A model generated the notes under the pieces. It saw only the letters and a program-made list of their open reading frames with translations. It did no database searches and was not told where the DNA came from. The translations under genes and the position numbers were made by a program. From an uncultured Tolumonas sp. (GTDB lineage Bacteria; Pseudomonadota; Gammaproteobacteria; Enterobacterales; Aeromonadaceae), in NCBI GenBank assembly GCA_903931645.1, contig CAIZDF010000067.1, forward strand, positions 1 through 10,155: 10,155 nt of DNA, written 5' to 3'. Below are positions 8,006 to 10,155 of this stretch, one piece after another (within the stretch, counting starts at the first letter, position 1; the number at the start of each line of letters is the position of its first letter).

Positions 8006-8566
8006 ATGACGCAAAATATACAGCATGCATGTCAAATTCTGCATTCCGGTGGGGTGATTGCCTACGCAACAGAAGCCGTATTTGGGCTTGGATGCGATCC
8101 CGACAATGAAGCCGCAGTACATAAACTATTGCAGATAAAACAGCGCCCGGTAGAAAAAGGTTTGATCTTGATTGCGGCAGAATGGCAGCAATTAACCCCT
8201 TATCTGGATATTAGTTCTCTTAACCACGAGCAACTGCAGCGGGCACTCGATTCCTGGCCGGGTCCTTATACATGGGTATTTCCAGCTAAAATAACTACAC
8301 CCAAATGGCTAACCGGCGAATTTAGTTCTTTGGCGGTTCGGGTTAGTGCTCACCCGCAAGTACGTGCGTTATGTCAGTCATATGGCAAACCGTTGGTATC
8401 CACCAGTGCCAACCTGACAACCTATCCTGCTTGTCGTACAGAACATGAAGTTCGTTTACAGTTGGATGAGCGAATTGACTATATATTGCCAGGCGACGTC
8501 GGGGCTAATAGCAATCCTTCCGAAATTCGGGATGTGATAACAAACCAATTGTTTCGCGCTGGGTAA
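8006..8566 (+). CDS. tsaC: Threonylcarbamoyl-AMP synthase TsaC (YrdC/RimN)
   Basis: TsaC makes threonylcarbamoyl-AMP from threonine, bicarbonate and ATP, the first step of t6A37 formation in ANN-decoding tRNAs; TsaBDE complete it. The 186-residue length fits the short TsaC form (E. coli 190), without the Sua5 C-terminal domain. It shows the YrdC fold throughout: [11 protein letters not shown], the basic [13 protein letters not shown] (Lys45, Arg47, Lys51), [31 protein letters not shown] with Ser134 and Asn136, and NPSEIRD near the end. An oddity is Ala21 in place of the nearly invariant proline of the YPTE motif (codon GCA instead of CCx). The ATG has no close Shine-Dalgarno sequence; AAGGAAGG is 24 bases away, across the purE terminator hairpin. 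aroE follows after 41 bases. Confidence 0.95.
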   Translation: MTQNIQHACQILHSGGVIAYATEAVFGLGCDPDNEAAVHKLLQIKQRPVEKGLILIAAEWQQLTPYLDISSLNHEQLQRALDSWPGPYTWVFPAKITTPKWLTGEFSSLAVRVSAHPQVRALCQSYGKPLVSTSANLTTYPACRTEHEVRLQLDERIDYILPGDVGANSNPSEIRDVITNQLFRAG

Positions 8567-8607
8567 CGGCCATGTTGCCGGTATTGTAAAAATAGAAGAG
8601 GCAGATC

Positions 8608-9429
8608 ATGGATCGTTATGCTGTTTTTGGTAATCCAATTAACCACAGTAAATCTCCTTTTATTCATACTTTGTTTGCACGCCAAACGCAGCAACAACTC
8701 AGTTATGAAAAGATAGAAGCGCCAATAGATGAATTCGTCAGCACGATACGGCGTTTTTTTACTGAAGGTGGGAAAGGAGCCAACATCACTGTGCCGTTTA
8801 AGGAACAGGCTTTCCAACTGGTCGATCAATTATCTCCGCGCGCTAAATTAGCTGGTGCAGTGAATACCCTAAAATTAACCGATGATGGTGTCTTACTCGG
8901 TGACAACACAGATGGTGCTGGCCTGGTACAAGATCTGAAATATCATCTGGAAGAACTCAGCGGGAAAAAAATTCTATTATTAGGTGCTGGTGGTGCGTGC
9001 CGTGGCGTGTTGGGACCGTTGCTGGAACAACAACCCTCCGAAATCGTCATTGCTAACCGAACAGAAAGTAAAGCGGAAGACCTGGCGCAACATTTCTCTT
9101 CAATGGGAAAAGTCAGGGCTTGTCAGTTTGCAAATTTGGCGGAAACCTTTGATCTGATCATCAATGGTACTTCGGCCAGCTTGTCCGGTTCAGTTCCTGA
9201 TATCCCTGCAGGTGTAATTGGGAATAACACAGTAACCTACGACATGATGTATGGTAGCCAGGAAACGGCGTTTAACCTTTGGGCTAAACAGCATGGTGCA
9301 ATAAAAACCATTGATGGCCTCGGCATGCTGGTGTGTCAGGCGGCAGAAAGTTTTGCGATATGGCGTGGGATCCGCCCCGGCACTCGACAGGTTATCCGTG
9401 AATTGCGGCGTAATCTGACCGGGGCGTAA
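8608..9429 (+). CDS. aroE: Shikimate 5-dehydrogenase (NADP+)
   Basis: AroE reduces 3-dehydroshikimate to shikimate with NADPH in the aromatic amino acid pathway. The 273-residue length matches E. coli (272). The substrate domain carries [26 protein letters not shown] with catalytic Lys65, and GDNTDGAGL with Asp102. The Rossmann domain has GAGGAC (126-131) and NRTESK (150-155), the NADP-preferring loop of AroE as opposed to YdiB. The end contains TYDMMYG and [23 protein letters not shown] (8598-8601) lies six bases before the ATG. It follows tsaC as in E. coli and ends three bases before the convergent yrdA stop; E. coli has the small yrdB next to aroE, which is absent here. Confidence 0.97.
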   Translation: MDRYAVFGNPINHSKSPFIHTLFARQTQQQLSYEKIEAPIDEFVSTIRRFFTEGGKGANITVPFKEQAFQLVDQLSPRAKLAGAVNTLKLTDDGVLLGDNTDGAGLVQDLKYHLEELSGKKILLLGAGGACRGVLGPLLEQQPSEIVIANRTESKAEDLAQHFSSMGKVRACQFANLAETFDLIINGTSASLSGSVPDIPAGVIGNNTVTYDMMYGSQETAFNLWAKQHGAIKTIDGLGMLVCQAAESFAIWRGIRPGTRQVIRELRRNLTGA

Positions 9430-9432
9430 TAG

Positions 9433-9975
9433 CTAACTGGTCGTTTCAGCTAGAAACTCATTTTTCAGTAACACATAATTAGCAGAGGAGTGAACGAAGA
9501 ATGCCCGTTCTTCCTCTGTTAATGCCCGACCTTGTTTCACTGGATTGCCAACATAAACGTAACCTGACTGTAGACGCTTTCTTGGTGGCACGACAGAACC
9601 AGCCGCAACAATCACATCCGATTCAATTTCTGCACCATCCAGAATGACTGCGCCCATTCCCACTAATACTCGGTCTTGTATCACACAACCATGCAATACC
9701 GCTTTATGCCCGATAGTGACATCATCACCAATAATCAATGGATAGCCCGATGGATTAGTCTCTGAGATTCGATTAACGTGCAATACCGAGCCATCTTGTA
9801 CATTACTGCGCGCACCGATACTAATATAGTTAACATCACCGCGAACGACAGCCATTGGCCAGATACTGACATCATCTGATAAACGAACATCCCCGATCAC
9901 GCAGCTCTGCATATCAATATATACAGCATGACCTAACTGAGGTTTTGTACCCCGATAACTACGAATAGCTGACAC
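9433..9975 (-). CDS. yrdA: Gamma-carbonic-anhydrase-like hexapeptide-repeat protein YrdA
   Basis: The 180-residue protein is a left-handed beta-helix trimer of the gamma-carbonic anhydrase family. Hexapeptide repeats run from about residue 26 to 130 (VIGDVRLSDDVSIWPMAVVRGDV, VLVGMGAVILDGAEI, VIVAAGSVVPP). The three zinc/iron ligand histidines are present: His66 in GSVLHV, and His90 and His95 in IGHKAVLHGC. It lacks the long acidic loop of archaeal Cam, as in E. coli YrdA, so measurable carbonic anhydrase activity is not assured. A GTG start at 9975 is supported by AGGT seven bases upstream and by alignment to E. coli MSDVLRPYR. It is transcribed toward aroE and away from the rRNA promoter. 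The family call is firm, the in vivo reaction is not. Confidence 0.93.
   Translation of the reverse strand: MSAIRSYRGTKPQLGHAVYIDMQSCVIGDVRLSDDVSIWPMAVVRGDVNYISIGARSNVQDGSVLHVNRISETNPSGYPLIIGDDVTIGHKAVLHGCVIQDRVLVGMGAVILDGAEIESDVIVAAGSVVPPRKRLQSGYVYVGNPVKQGRALTEEERAFFVHSSANYVLLKNEFLAETTS
9443..9466 (+). terminator. Weak hairpin and T run after aroE, within the yrdA 3' end
   Basis: GTTTC (9443-9447) and GAAAC (9453-9457) pair around AGCTA and are followed by TCATTTTTC. The stem has only five pairs and is AT-rich, so it would be a poor terminator. It is the only candidate seen for ending the rightward transcript. Confidence 0.25.
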
Positions 9976-10083
9976 GATAAGACCTATAAATATGAAATTG
10001 TGGATAAGATTGTTTATATCTTGCGATAAATCCAGATCAAGTTGTAGATAAACAATTAAATCAGTAAATCTTCAAAAAAGCGC
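9976..10083. promoter_or_regulatory. AT-rich control region between yrdA and the rRNA promoter
   Basis: The region holds the upstream part of the rRNA promoter and must hold the yrdA promoter. A consensus DnaA box, TGTGGATAA (9999-10007, TTATCCACA on the other strand), is followed at exact 22-base steps by the related TTGCGATAA (10021-10029) and TGTAGATAA (10043-10051). AT-rich sequence at 10050-10078, ending in an A6 run, is placed like an UP element for the alpha subunit of RNA polymerase. A GATC site lies at 10035-10038. No yrdA promoter could be fixed with confidence. Confidence 0.5.
9999..10007 (-). promoter_or_regulatory. Consensus DnaA box
   Basis: TTATCCACA on the minus strand is the high-affinity R1/R4-type DnaA box. 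It lies 24 bases upstream of the yrdA GTG and about 77 bases upstream of the rRNA -35. A single nine-base match can occur by chance, but intergenic placement in a known control region raises interest. Confidence 0.5.
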
Positions 10084-10111
10084 TTGATCAAAAACGATCA
10101 CTCCCTATAAT
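10084..10111 (+). promoter_or_regulatory. rRNA operon P1-type promoter
   Basis: TTGATC (10084-10089) and TATAAT (10106-10111) are separated by 16 bases, followed by the GC-rich discriminator GCGGCCCC. CTCCCTATAATGCG followed by CCACTGA and ACGG closely resembles E. coli rrn P1 promoters. By analogy, transcription would start at A10120, nine bases after the -10. The 16-base spacer and GC discriminator are the features behind stringent (ppGpp/DksA) and growth-rate control. E. coli also has an rRNA operon (rrnD) next to yrdA. Confidence 0.9.
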
Positions 10112-10119
10112 GCGGCCCC

Positions 10120-10155
10120 ACTGAGACGGCAGACGCCGACACAGAGCGAGTTAAG
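10120..10155 (+). other. Start of the rRNA operon leader (runs off the window)
   Basis: Sequence downstream of the predicted P1 start. ACTGA-ACGG matches the first transcribed bases of E. coli rrn leaders. Neither P2, boxA nor 16S sequence is reached before the window ends. Confidence 0.6.

Noticed and set aside
8567..8580. Hairpin between tsaC and aroE (CGGC/GCCG)
   Set aside because: Only four pairs and no T tract follow, so it does not support a terminator.
8479..8829. 116-codon minus-strand frame across the tsaC/aroE junction
   Set aside because: It lies antisense to two certain genes, with no domain and no start signal; the residues are what reverse-strand reading of these genes would give.

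Overview
The window is a compact stretch of chromosomal housekeeping genes from a gammaproteobacterium. Proteins such as TrkA, RsmB, Fmt, Def, DprA, Smg, YrdD, TsaC, AroE and YrdA can be aligned by eye, nearly end to end, with remembered E. coli sequences. The order (trkA-rsmB-fmt-def, dprA-smg-yrdD-tsaC-aroE-yrdA, then an rRNA operon) matches the E. coli rrnD-flanking region. A LysM-protein gene between def and dprA, and purE between yrdD and tsaC, recall Vibrio-type arrangements. A member of the Aeromonadales (for example a Tolumonas-like organism) is my guess; the sequence alone does not fix the genus.

Layout. Positions 1-4028 hold a leftward operon: def, fmt, rsmB, trkA (trkA runs off the left edge). 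It covers nascent-protein deformylation, initiator-tRNA formylation, 16S rRNA m5C967 methylation and potassium-uptake control. Genes are 4-20 bases apart or overlap. rsmB is interrupted in frame by one TGA between its RNA-binding and catalytic halves. Positions 4029-4127 are a divergent promoter region. From 4128 a rightward series runs: LysM-domain secreted protein, dprA, smg, yrdD, purE, a hairpin terminator, tsaC, aroE. yrdA converges on aroE with three bases between the stop codons. Positions 9976-10155 hold the divergent yrdA/rRNA control region, with a very clear rRNA P1-type promoter whose start would lie near 10120. The 16S gene itself lies beyond the right edge.

How the genes fit together. 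Most products serve translation and its RNAs: Def and Fmt act at the two ends of N-formylmethionine use, RsmB modifies 16S rRNA, TsaC starts t6A synthesis in tRNAs, and an rRNA operon follows. DprA loads RecA on incoming DNA. PurE and AroE belong to purine and aromatic biosynthesis. PurE, TsaC and YrdA all touch CO2/bicarbonate chemistry.

No mobile element, CRISPR array, tRNA gene or phage gene is visible. No clearly new multi-gene system is seen. The observations that deserve a second look are the broken rsmB, a strong hairpin inside the start of dprA, purE without purK, and DnaA-box-like elements spaced 22 bp apart upstream of the rRNA promoter.
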